From the NCBI GenBank assembly GCA_900556665.1, contig USPX01000025.1:1-16658 (forward strand): DNA of 16,658 nucleotides, given 5' to 3'. How positions within the stretch are numbered: position 1 is the stretch's first letter; each line of letters opens with the position of its first letter. Both the position numbers and the translations under genes were made by a program. Below, piece after piece: positions 6,382 to 13,222 of this stretch. The notes under the pieces are model-generated. The model ran no database searches, was not told the origin of the DNA, and worked only from the letters and a program-made list of their open reading frames with translations. This stretch comes from an uncultured Eubacteriales bacterium. Lineage in GTDB: Bacteria > Bacillota_A > Clostridia > Lachnospirales > Cellulosilyticaceae.

Positions 6382-7644
6382 GTGGGAAATTTTATTAAAC
6401 AGATACGTATAGATAAAGCAAAACATCTACATGATTTAACGATAGATATAACAGATGATGAAAAAAGACATCTGATTATAACAGGAAAAAATGGTTCCGG
6501 GAAAACTACTTTATTAAGAAAGATAAGGCAATACTTGCAAGTTATTTGCGATAGTGATTTAACTTACTTAAATGTAACGTGGCCTAATGAATTACAGCGT
6601 CAAAAAGAAAGACAAGAAAAGTTAATAGAGACAGAATCTAATGACTGGAGAAAAAAAGGAGAGCTTGATGCCTGTCAAAAAATGATTGAGCACTACACTG
6701 AACTTATACAAAGATATAGAGATGGGATTCAAGTAGTATTTTGTGAAGATGAAAATATTAAAGAAAAGTATGATAAAGGAGAATTTGTATTAGCCTATTT
6801 TAATGCTACAAGAAATGCAAAGATTGATATACCTGAGAGTGTACCTAAAATACAGCTACAAGATAAATATGATATACAAAAAAACATCGGAAATATATTT
6901 TTAAATTATCTTGTATATTTAAAAACACAACAATCGTTTGCGCGAAATGAAGATGATATGGAAGAGGTTAATAAGATTCAAGAGTGGTTTGATCGCTTTG
7001 AAATGGCCCTTCGTAAGTTATTTGAGGATGAAAGCATAAAGCTGAAATTTTATTATAGAGAATTAAACTTTAAGATTAGTCAAGATAATAGAGAGGACTA
7101 TGGTTTTAATGAATTATCAGACGGGTATTCAGCTGTTTTAGATATTGTGATTAACTTAATCTTAAGAATGGAAAAGCATCATAAACAAGCCTATGATATT
7201 GAAGGGATTGTATTAATTGATGAGTTAGAAAATCATTTACACATTGGATTACAAAAGAAGATACTACCATTTTTAACTGAGTTTTTCCCTAATATACAAT
7301 TTATTATTAGTACACACTCCCCATTTATTATTAATTCAATAGATAATGTTGTAATATATGACTTAGAGAAAAAACAAGCAGTGGAAGATTTATCAGGTAT
7401 TGCCTATGAAGGAATTGTTGAAGGATATTTTGATATAAATCAGTATTCAGAGAAGATAAAGGCTAAATTAGAAAGATATAATGCACTTGTAGAAAAACAA
7501 GATAAAAGTGAAGAAGAAATAGATGAGGAATATGAGTTAAGAAGTTATTTAAAAACACTTTCACCTGATTTAGCACCGGAAGTAGTGTTGGCATTTAATA
7601 ATATAGAACTTGTAAGAAAAAATAAATTACGAAACAAGCATTAG
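6382..7644 (+). CDS. ptuA: Septu-type defence ATPase (PtuA-like, ABC/OLD-class)
   Basis: A 420-residue soluble ATPase. The start is GTG 6382 behind AAAAGGAGG (6367-6375). The overlapping ATG at 6380 is out of frame, and the upstream in-frame extension would cross the promoter. Walker A is GKNGSGKTT (35-43), the ABC-type signature is LSDGYS (245-250), Walker B is IVLIDE (276-281) and the switch His is His312 (STHSPF). A charged, helical insert (about 70-130) and a C-terminal coiled-coil-like tail (about 355-390) flank the core. Together these fit the SMC/OLD-like ATPases of anti-phage systems. It is followed 12 bases later by an HNH nuclease gene, the defining two-gene order of Septu. No reverse transcriptase or retron RNA is near, so this is a stand-alone Septu rather than the effector of a retron. 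The ATPase probably controls the nuclease and unleashes it on infection. The exact subtype is inferred. Confidence 0.75.
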   Translation: MGNFIKQIRIDKAKHLHDLTIDITDDEKRHLIITGKNGSGKTTLLRKIRQYLQVICDSDLTYLNVTWPNELQRQKERQEKLIETESNDWRKKGELDACQKMIEHYTELIQRYRDGIQVVFCEDENIKEKYDKGEFVLAYFNATRNAKIDIPESVPKIQLQDKYDIQKNIGNIFLNYLVYLKTQQSFARNEDDMEEVNKIQEWFDRFEMALRKLFEDESIKLKFYYRELNFKISQDNREDYGFNELSDGYSAVLDIVINLILRMEKHHKQAYDIEGIVLIDELENHLHIGLQKKILPFLTEFFPNIQFIISTHSPFIINSIDNVVIYDLEKKQAVEDLSGIAYEGIVEGYFDINQYSEKIKAKLERYNALVEKQDKSEEEIDEEYELRSYLKTLSPDLAPEVVLAFNNIELVRKNKLRNKH

Positions 7645-7656
7645 GAGGGGATATAA

Positions 7657-8343
7657 ATGATCAATTTTACTAAGCAAGTCCCCTCAGAAGAGGTGCTAAC
7701 GAAATTAGCAGAAGAAAAGAATAAACCTAATGGGACATATAATATACCGGAAGTTGTAAATGCACTAAAACAAGAGTTTCATGATAAATGTTATATATGT
7801 GAGCAAAAAAATATAAAGAGTATTAACATTGAACACTTTAAGCCACACAAAGGAAGTAATAGAGAATTGATGTTTGATTGGAATAATTTATATTATGCTT
7901 GTGGACATTGTAATAATCTTAAACTTTCTAAGTATGATAATATCTTAGATCCTGGAAATCCAGAAGAAGATGTTGAAAAGTCTATACACTATGGCATGCC
8001 AATACTACATAAAAGGGCTCAGGTTGAAATAAGGGCATGCGTAGATAGTGAAAAGACTCATAATACAGTTGAGCTATTAAACTATGTATATAATGGGAAG
8101 ACTGCTATAAAAGATATAGAGGCAATAAATATAAAGAATGATTTAGTAAAAGATTTAAATCAATTTATAATGTGGTTAAATAAATATGATGATGATGAAC
8201 TTGAAGAAGATGAAAAGGAATATTTAAAAAGAAATATTCGAAAAGGGCTTAATGTAAAATCTGCATTTACTGCGTTTAAAAGGCAGATTATTAAAGATAT
8301 TGATTATTTATATCAAGAATTTAAAGAGTATATAGAAGTATAA
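7657..8343 (+). CDS. ptuB: Septu-type HNH endonuclease (PtuB-like)
   Basis: A 228-residue nuclease. ATG 7657 follows AGGAGGGG (7643-7650), which overlaps the stop codon of ptuA, so the two genes form one operon. The HNH core is clear: zinc-knuckle cysteines Cys45 and Cys48 (CYIC) and Cys82 and Cys85 (CGHC), the catalytic His60 in NIEHFKPH, and asparagines in DWNNLYYACGHCNN (76-77, 86-87). LDPGNPEED follows, as in PtuB and related HNH proteins. The C-terminal third is acidic and helical with no recognised domain and may bind the ATPase. The expected role is DNA cleavage triggered by PtuA during phage infection. Other ATPase-HNH defence pairs exist, so the Septu name rests on the pairing plus the HNH pattern. 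Confidence 0.78.
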   Translation: MINFTKQVPSEEVLTKLAEEKNKPNGTYNIPEVVNALKQEFHDKCYICEQKNIKSINIEHFKPHKGSNRELMFDWNNLYYACGHCNNLKLSKYDNILDPGNPEEDVEKSIHYGMPILHKRAQVEIRACVDSEKTHNTVELLNYVYNGKTAIKDIEAINIKNDLVKDLNQFIMWLNKYDDDELEEDEKEYLKRNIRKGLNVKSAFTAFKRQIIKDIDYLYQEFKEYIEV

Positions 8344-8362
8344 GTAACATTAATAATAAAGG

Positions 8363-8407
8363 TCCTAGAATATAAGCAGATAAAGCCTTGTATTCTAGGA
8401 TTTTTTT
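8363..8407 (+). terminator. Rho-independent terminator of the Septu operon
   Basis: TCCTAGAATATAAG (8363-8376) pairs with CTTGTATTCTAGGA (8387-8400), a 14-bp stem with one G-U pair, followed by seven T (8401-8407). It closes the two-gene operon 20 bases after the ptuB stop. Confidence 0.9.
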
Positions 8408-8680
8408 GATTTGAGTGAAGGTAAGTTTAAAGGGAAAGTTAGTAAGAATAGTTTCTGTAGGCAACGGGAGATATGTTTATAGAAGAAAGAGGATTAAAAT
8501 AGAGATAATGAGTTGTAGGAATAGGACATATATAGGAGGAAAGGTTTGGGTAAAAACAAAAAATGTACCACCCTACTAGTCAAAAGGTGTACCACCTTAA
8601 TTAAAAATATAACCCCTATCGCGAGATGTAATATATGTAAGTAATAACCTACTTGAACATTTATGTTGAGTGTACTAAGT
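8408..8680. other. Gene-poor gap with a possible 32-codon ORF
   Basis: No conventional gene is visible. One small reading frame deserves note: TTG 8546, six bases after a perfect AGGAGG (8534-8539), runs to a stop at 8642-8644. It encodes a 32-residue basic peptide containing KKCTTLLVKRCTTLIK and four cysteines. The 24-base period of the underlying DNA repeat keeps the CTTL motif in frame, so the ORF may simply be a by-product of that repeat. The rest is AT-rich with no recognised sites. Confidence 0.3.
8557..8596. repeat. Short direct repeat CAAAARRTGTACCACC, possible transposon-end remnant
   Basis: Two 16-base copies, CAAAAAATGTACCACC (8557-8572) and CAAAAGGTGTACCACC (8581-8596), start 24 bases apart. 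On the minus strand they read GGTGGTACAnnTTTTG. Multiple short tandem end-repeats of this type are known at the ends of IS21-family elements. No istA/istB gene is present, so this could be an orphan end. The assignment is tentative. Confidence 0.4.
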
Positions 8681-8866
8681 TTAAATGGTGATTTCAATTT
8701 GATTGCCTTCAATGCCAATGATGCAGCTTTCGTAGTAGCCATCAGCTTTTAATGTGGATGTGAGCTCATCTACTTTTTCTTTGCTGCCTACGCTGAAAGC
8801 GAGGTGGATGAAACCTGTTCTTGTAGGTGTTTTTTCTAAGTCATTGACATACATTGCAAAATGATT
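8681..8866 (-). pseudogene. Collapsed VOC/glyoxalase-family gene remnant
   Basis: On the minus strand the frame ending at 8681-8683 reads [13 protein letters not shown], then [20 protein letters not shown] and [23 protein letters not shown]. These are the recognisable first strand and the C-terminal half of a small vicinal-oxygen-chelate (glyoxalase/bleomycin-resistance-like) protein. Family members have about 50 residues between the EKT and RTGF segments and about a dozen (typically YEVVSGPRTTGDG-like) between ADG and YYES. Both stretches are missing. The start codon region is also lost: the upstream frame meets a stop just before the Asn. The product cannot fold as a normal VOC protein. It is joined head-on to the end of the DUF4177 gene in another frame. 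Confidence 0.75.
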
Positions 8867-9051
8867 TCATAACTATCTGCGCGATAGACTCCTGTTTTTT
8901 CATTGAAAGGTGCTAAGATTTGTTTGAGGCGCCAGCCCTTTGCAGCTTCTTGGATGATGATTTCTTTACATGCATTAAAAGCATCATCTGAATGTGCTTT
9001 AAATCCAGGTTTTACTGGGACTTTTATAAAGTTATATTCATATTTTTTCAT
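8836..9051 (-). CDS. DUF4177-family small protein with altered C-terminus
   Basis: A 71-residue protein. ATG at 9051 (minus strand) follows GGAG about eight bases upstream. The pattern [18 protein letters not shown]...[33 protein letters not shown] matches the DUF4177 family, small proteins of unknown function of about 55-65 residues. The conserved part ends at YEII (about residue 64). The last residues (LQCMSMT) come from DNA that in a different frame encodes the start of the VOC remnant, so a deletion has fused the 3' end of this gene to the 5' end of its former neighbour. The loss is small and the protein may still function. Its role is unknown. Confidence 0.7.
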   Translation of the reverse strand: MKKYEYNFIKVPVKPGFKAHSDDAFNACKEIIIQEAAKGWRLKQILAPFNEKTGVYRADSYEIILQCMSMT

Positions 9052-9151
9052 GTATGTTTCTCCATATAATCTATGTAGTTTATAAAATATCTTTGTGTAT
9101 TAATAATATAGTATAGTCATGAAGAAATCAAAAAGGTTAGGCATATAGGTG

Positions 9152-9157
9152 TATAAT
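9152..9157 (+). promoter_or_regulatory. Candidate -10 box for the isochorismatase-like gene
   Basis: TATAAT at 9152-9157 lies 65 bases before the start codon in an otherwise gene-free AT-rich gap (9064-9221). No convincing -35 box is found 16-18 bases upstream, so the assignment rests on the -10 box alone. Confidence 0.35.
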
Positions 9158-9221
9158 ATATTTGAAATACGCCTTATAAGGGGCAATACATAGAAGCAGA
9201 TAGTTACTTGGAGGAGATTTA

Positions 9222-9746
9222 ATGATTTTATTAGTAGTAGACACCCAGAAGTTAATTGTGAATGAAAAGTTATATGCATTTGATCAGTTTGTAAGCAATG
9301 TGAAGACTTTAATTAGTGAAGCTAGAAAAAATGAGATAGAAGTCGTTTATGTACGTCATGATGATGGTGTAGGAGAAGAATTAACTGTAGGAAATGCAGG
9401 ATTTGAGATTTATGAGGCATTTGCACCCAAGAATGGAGAGCAAATATTTGATAAGTATGTAAATAGTGCTTTTAGAGATACTGGCCTTTTAGAATATTTA
9501 AAGGATAAGAATGAAAAAGAGATTATTGTGGTAGGGCTTCAAACGGATTATTGTATGGATGCTACGATTAAATGTGGCTTTGAACATGGCTTTAAGATGA
9601 TTGTACCAGCTTTTGCAAATACTACAGTAGATAATGCTTTTATGACTGGAGCACAAAGTTATAAGTATCACAATGAACATATGTGGCAGGGGCGATATGC
9701 TGAGTGTATTTCAGTGGAAGAGGCTATACATAAAATGAAGAAATAA
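9222..9746 (+). CDS. Isochorismatase-family cysteine hydrolase
   Basis: A 174-residue single-domain alpha/beta hydrolase of the isochorismatase/nicotinamidase superfamily. ATG 9222 follows GGAGGAG (9210-9216). The catalytic triad is visible: Asp7 in LLVVDTQ, Lys78 in DKYVNSAF and Cys111 in GLQTDYCMDATI. The last motif also supplies the oxyanion-hole loop before the Cys. The protein is probably cytoplasmic, with no signal peptide or membrane segment. Members split amide or vinyl-ether substrates. The metal-binding His pattern of true nicotinamidases is not evident, so the substrate is unknown. It precedes an azoreductase-like gene by about 70 bases on the same strand with no clear terminator between, so the two may be co-transcribed. 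Confidence 0.88.
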   Translation: MILLVVDTQKLIVNEKLYAFDQFVSNVKTLISEARKNEIEVVYVRHDDGVGEELTVGNAGFEIYEAFAPKNGEQIFDKYVNSAFRDTGLLEYLKDKNEKEIIVVGLQTDYCMDATIKCGFEHGFKMIVPAFANTTVDNAFMTGAQSYKYHNEHMWQGRYAECISVEEAIHKMKK

Positions 9747-9818
9747 ATTTATAAAATAAGCATAAAAAGTAATGTGTCTGTAGATAATAAGGAGAAAATG
9801 CAAGAAAGAGGCATCCTT

Positions 9819-10466
9819 ATGAAGACACTTTTATATATTACAGCTAGTCCTTCTAAAGAAGATGATTCTATTAGTAAGAAGCTAGGACGTTATTTTGTGA
9901 CGAATTTTTTAAAAAGACATCCAGAGTATCAACTAGAAGAACTTAATTTATATCAGAGTCATATCCCAGAAGTTTGGCCTATTTATTTAGGTGATGAGCT
10001 GAAATTAGTAACTGGAGAAGCTTATGATAAGTTAAGTAGTGAAGATAAGAAAGCAGTAGATAGAATAGATGAGCTTGGGGATCAATTTATTAAAGCTGAT
10101 ATGTATGTTATTGCTACACCTATGTGGGATTTAACATTCCCTGCAAGACTTAAGATGTATATTGACTGTGTTTGTTTAGGTGGTAAGGTTATTAATTTCA
10201 AAGATGAGAAAAAAATGCCAGAGCCTCTTCTAAATGATAAAGAGCGTACCATGGTTTATTTACAAACATCAGGTGGAGATTTTCCTTTCTTTATAGAATG
10301 GAAGGTAAATCATGGCGTAAATTATTGTAAGGATTTATTTAAAGGTTTAGGCATTGCACATTTTGAGAAAATTTTAGTAGAAGGCGTTGTTCAATATGAA
10401 GAAGAACCAGAGAAGTATATGGATAAGGCATTTGAAAAAATTGATGGATTAATTCAAAAGTATTAA
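9819..10466 (+). CDS. Azoreductase-like FMN-dependent NAD(P)H oxidoreductase (flavodoxin fold)
   Basis: A 215-residue flavoprotein. I place the start at ATG 9819, seven bases after AAGAGG (9806-9811). The protein then begins MKTLLYITASPSKEDDSIS, the normal N-terminus and FMN-phosphate loop of the family. Longer in-frame starts (9774 GTG, 9798 ATG) have a missing or badly spaced ribosome binding site. Further family marks are ATPMWDLTFPARLKMYIDCV (the flavin-contacting PM-W/Y motif) and YLQTSGGDF near the isoalloxazine ring. Such enzymes reduce quinones, azo compounds or nitroaromatics using FMN and NAD(P)H, often as detoxification. The true substrate is unknown. A hairpin terminator follows at 10487. 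Confidence 0.82.
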   Translation: MKTLLYITASPSKEDDSISKKLGRYFVTNFLKRHPEYQLEELNLYQSHIPEVWPIYLGDELKLVTGEAYDKLSSEDKKAVDRIDELGDQFIKADMYVIATPMWDLTFPARLKMYIDCVCLGGKVINFKDEKKMPEPLLNDKERTMVYLQTSGGDFPFFIEWKVNHGVNYCKDLFKGLGIAHFEKILVEGVVQYEEEPEKYMDKAFEKIDGLIQKY

Positions 10467-10486
10467 TAGAATACGTATTTTATAAG

Positions 10487-10516
10487 GGCGATATCTTGAA
10501 TGAGGTATCGTCTTTT
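10487..10516 (+). terminator. Terminator after the azoreductase-like gene
   Basis: GGCGATATC (10487-10495) and GGTATCGTC (10504-10512) form a 9-bp stem containing two wobble pairs with an eight-base loop, followed by TTTT. It lies 20 bases after the stop codon. Confidence 0.65.
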
Positions 10517-10809
10517 AATATGGCATTAAAATGGTGGAAAAGCGAATAAAATTTAAAACTATTAACAAATATTCTGTGAATTATGGCCTGTGCTGTGGAT
10601 AAGTTAATATGAAATTTATAAAACTGTGATTAACTTGTGATAATATAAGAATAGGATATAAGATTTTAGCACAAGACATAGAAAATATTTATACGGGGCA
10701 TAGGCCTAGCTTTAAGAAAAATGAATTTAGGCGATAGTCCTAGCCTAAAAAAGTACCTCATGCTATTATAATAAGATAGCCTTTAAGGGACTTTAATGGA
10801 GGAAAATAA
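10517..10809 (+). promoter_or_regulatory. Leader of the HelD gene with alternative hairpins and a -10 box
   Basis: No gene is seen in this AT-rich stretch. TTTAGGC (10726-10732) and GCCTAAA (10743-10749) form a 7-bp stem. An upstream TAGGCCTAG (10701-10709) could instead pair, with one bulge, to CCTAGCCTA (10739-10747), so the two structures exclude each other. TATAAT at 10767-10772 could be the -10 box of the downstream gene without a good -35. An upstream TGTGATAAT (about 10637-10645) is an alternative extended -10 that would place the hairpins in the transcript. GGAGG (10798-10802) is the ribosome binding site. Confidence 0.4.
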
Positions 10810-12228
10810 ATGAGCGATTATAATAAACAACTAGAACAAGAGCAGCAGTACTTAAAGACTGTAACACACTTTTTAAATGAGCAAATCCAGATTGGTGGCA
10901 AAGCAGCAGCTGAGCAAAAGGAAAATTTAGTAGCCCTTCGTAAAGAAATGTTCGAGGGGGGAATGCCTGCTGTAGATGATTACGATAGAAATATTGAGCT
11001 TAGCCAATATCACACAATGGAACGTATTGAAACATCTCATTATGAACATAAACTTGGTAAAGTTGAAAAATATAAAAGAATTTTAGATAAACCTTATTTT
11101 GGGCGTTTTGATTTTACAGAAGAAGATGAAGATACAGAGAAAGTTTATATTGGTTATCAAAACGTTATGAATGATGATACTTATGAAGTAATGGTTTATG
11201 ACTGGAGAGCGCCTATTGCTAGTATGTTTTACCGTAGTGAATTAGGACCAGCAAGCTACAAAGCACCTTGTGGTGAGATCAATGGGGAAGTAAGCTTAAA
11301 ACGTCAGTATGAGATTGAAAAAGGGGAGTTAAAATATTTCTTCGACTGCGCGCTGACCATCACAGATGAAATGTTACAACAAGCATTAGGAAACAATGCT
11401 TCTAGTCATATGAAAAACATCGTTGAAACAATTCAAAAAGAGCAAGACCTCATTATTAGGGATGTGGATAATGACTTACTTATTGTACAAGGGGTAGCAG
11501 GTAGTGGGAAAACTTCTATTGCCATGCATCGTATTGCCTTCTTACTTTATGAACGCATGAATGAAGGATTAACCAGTGAAAATGTAATGATTATTTCGCC
11601 TAACCACTTATTTGGAGAATATGTGTCTACTGTATTACCAGAGCTTGGTGAAAATAATGTGTGCTATAGTACAATGGAAGATTTCTTCGATATGTACTTT
11701 AAGAATAGTATGAGATTACGCTCTAGAAGCAGTCAGTTAGAATTTATGATTACACATAAAAACCGTCATCATATTCGTGAGAACATTAGCTTCAAGGGAT
11801 CAAGCACATTTATTAGTTTATTAGATAGATTAGTAGAGGCTTATGAAAATGAATTACTTACATTTAGGGATGTAAAATACGCAGGAGAGCTTATTGCAAA
11901 AGGTGAAGACCTACGTAAAAATTTCTTAGATAATCCAATTCAAATGGCTATTGGTAAACGTCTTGGACGTATCGAACATGGTTTAATGAAAAAGTTAAAT
12001 GAGCTTGAAAAAGCAAAACGCAAAGAAATGATGAATGAGCTTCGTAAAAAAGGCGGTTATGATTATAAAGAAGAGGAACAGCTTAATAATACACTCAGTA
12101 ATTACCGCCAAGAGACATTAGAAGCAATGCGTAGCTTTACAAAAGTAAATGTATTTAAATTATATGATACCTTACTTTTATTTAACTCTTCTATCAAATC
12201 TTTATTAGCAGGGATTAAATATGCCTAA
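10810..12228 (+). CDS. helD: HelD-like RNA polymerase-associated helicase, N-terminal part (frame broken)
   Basis: The first 472 residues of a HelD-type superfamily 1 helicase, an ATPase that removes stalled RNA polymerase from DNA. The charged N-terminal coiled-coil arm (about 1-50), the HelD motif DWRAPIASMFY (131-141) and Walker A GVAGSGKT (228-235) are all present. The reading then runs through helicase domain 1A with its inserted helical region to IKSLLAGI, where it shifts out of frame and stops after KYA. The DEAQD motif and all later helicase motifs are in the next ORF, in the +1 frame, overlapping by 8 bases. The two together give about 741 residues, close to Bacillus HelD (about 770). 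Alone this half cannot hydrolyse ATP normally. Confidence 0.85.
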   Translation: MSDYNKQLEQEQQYLKTVTHFLNEQIQIGGKAAAEQKENLVALRKEMFEGGMPAVDDYDRNIELSQYHTMERIETSHYEHKLGKVEKYKRILDKPYFGRFDFTEEDEDTEKVYIGYQNVMNDDTYEVMVYDWRAPIASMFYRSELGPASYKAPCGEINGEVSLKRQYEIEKGELKYFFDCALTITDEMLQQALGNNASSHMKNIVETIQKEQDLIIRDVDNDLLIVQGVAGSGKTSIAMHRIAFLLYERMNEGLTSENVMIISPNHLFGEYVSTVLPELGENNVCYSTMEDFFDMYFKNSMRLRSRSSQLEFMITHKNRHHIRENISFKGSSTFISLLDRLVEAYENELLTFRDVKYAGELIAKGEDLRKNFLDNPIQMAIGKRLGRIEHGLMKKLNELEKAKRKEMMNELRKKGGYDYKEEEQLNNTLSNYRQETLEAMRSFTKVNVFKLYDTLLLFNSSIKSLLAGIKYA

Positions 12229-13030
12229 GAATATGGAGAATATCCGTAGCTTCACAGCTAAAAGCTTACGTCCTGACTTAGCGAATTACGAAGATGGTAT
12301 GGCACTTTTATACTTAAAACTTAGAATAGAAGATCAACATCACTATCCACAAATTAGACAGTTACTCATAGATGAAGCCCAAGATTACTATCCATTACAA
12401 TACAAGATATTAGGTGAAATCTTCAAAAATGCCCAATACACAGTGCTTGGAGATATTGGTCAAACTATAGAGAAGTCAGAAACAGAAGATTTATATGATG
12501 AAGTGATTCGTATTTTAGAACCTAAGAAAGCACTTAAATTAAGCTTAAACAAAAGCTATCGTTCATCTTATGAAATCAGTCAATTCACAAAGAAATTACG
12601 TGATACACAAAATATGAGTATTGCTTTTGAACGTCACGATGAAGTACCAATTGTGGCAGAGCAAGAAAACATGGGACAAATGTTTGATTGGATTGAAGAT
12701 AAAGTCAAAGAATATGAGCAAGATGGTTATGAAACAATTGCTATTATTTGTAAGTCACAAAAAGAAGTAAATCATGTCTATAGTAAGCTTGCTAAGAAAA
12801 TTGAGCTGCGTAAACTTAATCCAGAGGAAGATGGATTTGAAAAAGGTGTACTCATTATGCCAGTTTATATGGCAAAAGGTTTAGAGTATGATGCTGTAAT
12901 CGTATATGAAGTTAATGAAGAAAATTATTATGAAAAAGAAGATCAGCAATTACTTTATATTGCATGTACAAGAGCGTTACACCGTTTATCACTTTGCTAT
13001 ACAGGTGAATTAAGTAAATATCTTAAATAG
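12221..13030 (+). CDS. helD: HelD-like helicase, C-terminal part (frame broken)
   Basis: A 269-residue continuation of the same helicase. Its opening MPKNMENIRSFTAKSLRPDL is internal sequence of HelD proteins. Motif II LLIDEAQD (48-55), a Q-rich motif III region VLGDIGQTIEK, KSYRSSYEI (motif IV), AKGLEYDAVIVYEV (motif V) and LLYIACTRALHRLSL (motif VI) follow. The ATG at 12221 overlaps the upstream stop (ATGCCTAA) and is preceded by CAGGGA at 12209-12214, so coupled re-initiation could make this half as a separate chain. Otherwise it is the lost end of a frameshifted gene. Sequence is well conserved on both sides, so the break is recent, translationally bypassed, or a sequencing error. Confidence 0.85.
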   Translation: MPKNMENIRSFTAKSLRPDLANYEDGMALLYLKLRIEDQHHYPQIRQLLIDEAQDYYPLQYKILGEIFKNAQYTVLGDIGQTIEKSETEDLYDEVIRILEPKKALKLSLNKSYRSSYEISQFTKKLRDTQNMSIAFERHDEVPIVAEQENMGQMFDWIEDKVKEYEQDGYETIAIICKSQKEVNHVYSKLAKKIELRKLNPEEDGFEKGVLIMPVYMAKGLEYDAVIVYEVNEENYYEKEDQQLLYIACTRALHRLSLCYTGELSKYLK

Positions 13031-13036
13031 TTTTAG

Positions 13037-13077
13037 AAAATAGGTGAGGCAAAAATTATTTTGCCTCACCTATTTTT
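13037..13077 (+). terminator. Strong terminator after the HelD genes
   Basis: An 18-bp perfect stem, AAAATAGGTGAGGCAAAA (13037-13054) with its reverse complement at 13059-13076, encloses a four-base loop and ends in TTTTT. The flanking A and T runs would let it work on either strand. Confidence 0.92.
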
Positions 13078-13222
13078 GCATAAAAAAATAACAATTCAGT
13101 ACAAAAAAATATACAAATTCACACAAAAACGTTTTTTAAAACTGGAGATATGATAAGATGAATAGAGAGCATAAGATTAAGCAGTAAAATAGGATAGGCA
13201 TAAGGTTAGAGGAGCTGGTAAA

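Noticed and set aside
6382..8343. Retron of the Ec78 type, which uses PtuA/PtuB-like effectors
   Set aside because: No reverse transcriptase frame is present in the window, and the upstream DNA is accounted for by the IS and repeats.
8494..8742. Minus-strand 82-codon frame in the decayed region
   Set aside because: It overlaps the VOC remnant out of frame and the transposon-like repeat, has no ribosome binding site and shows no family resemblance.
9774..9818. Longer start of the azoreductase-like gene (GTG 9774 or ATG 9798)
   Set aside because: The GTG has no ribosome binding site, and GGAG before 9798 is only three bases away. The family N-terminus begins at MKTLLYITASPS.
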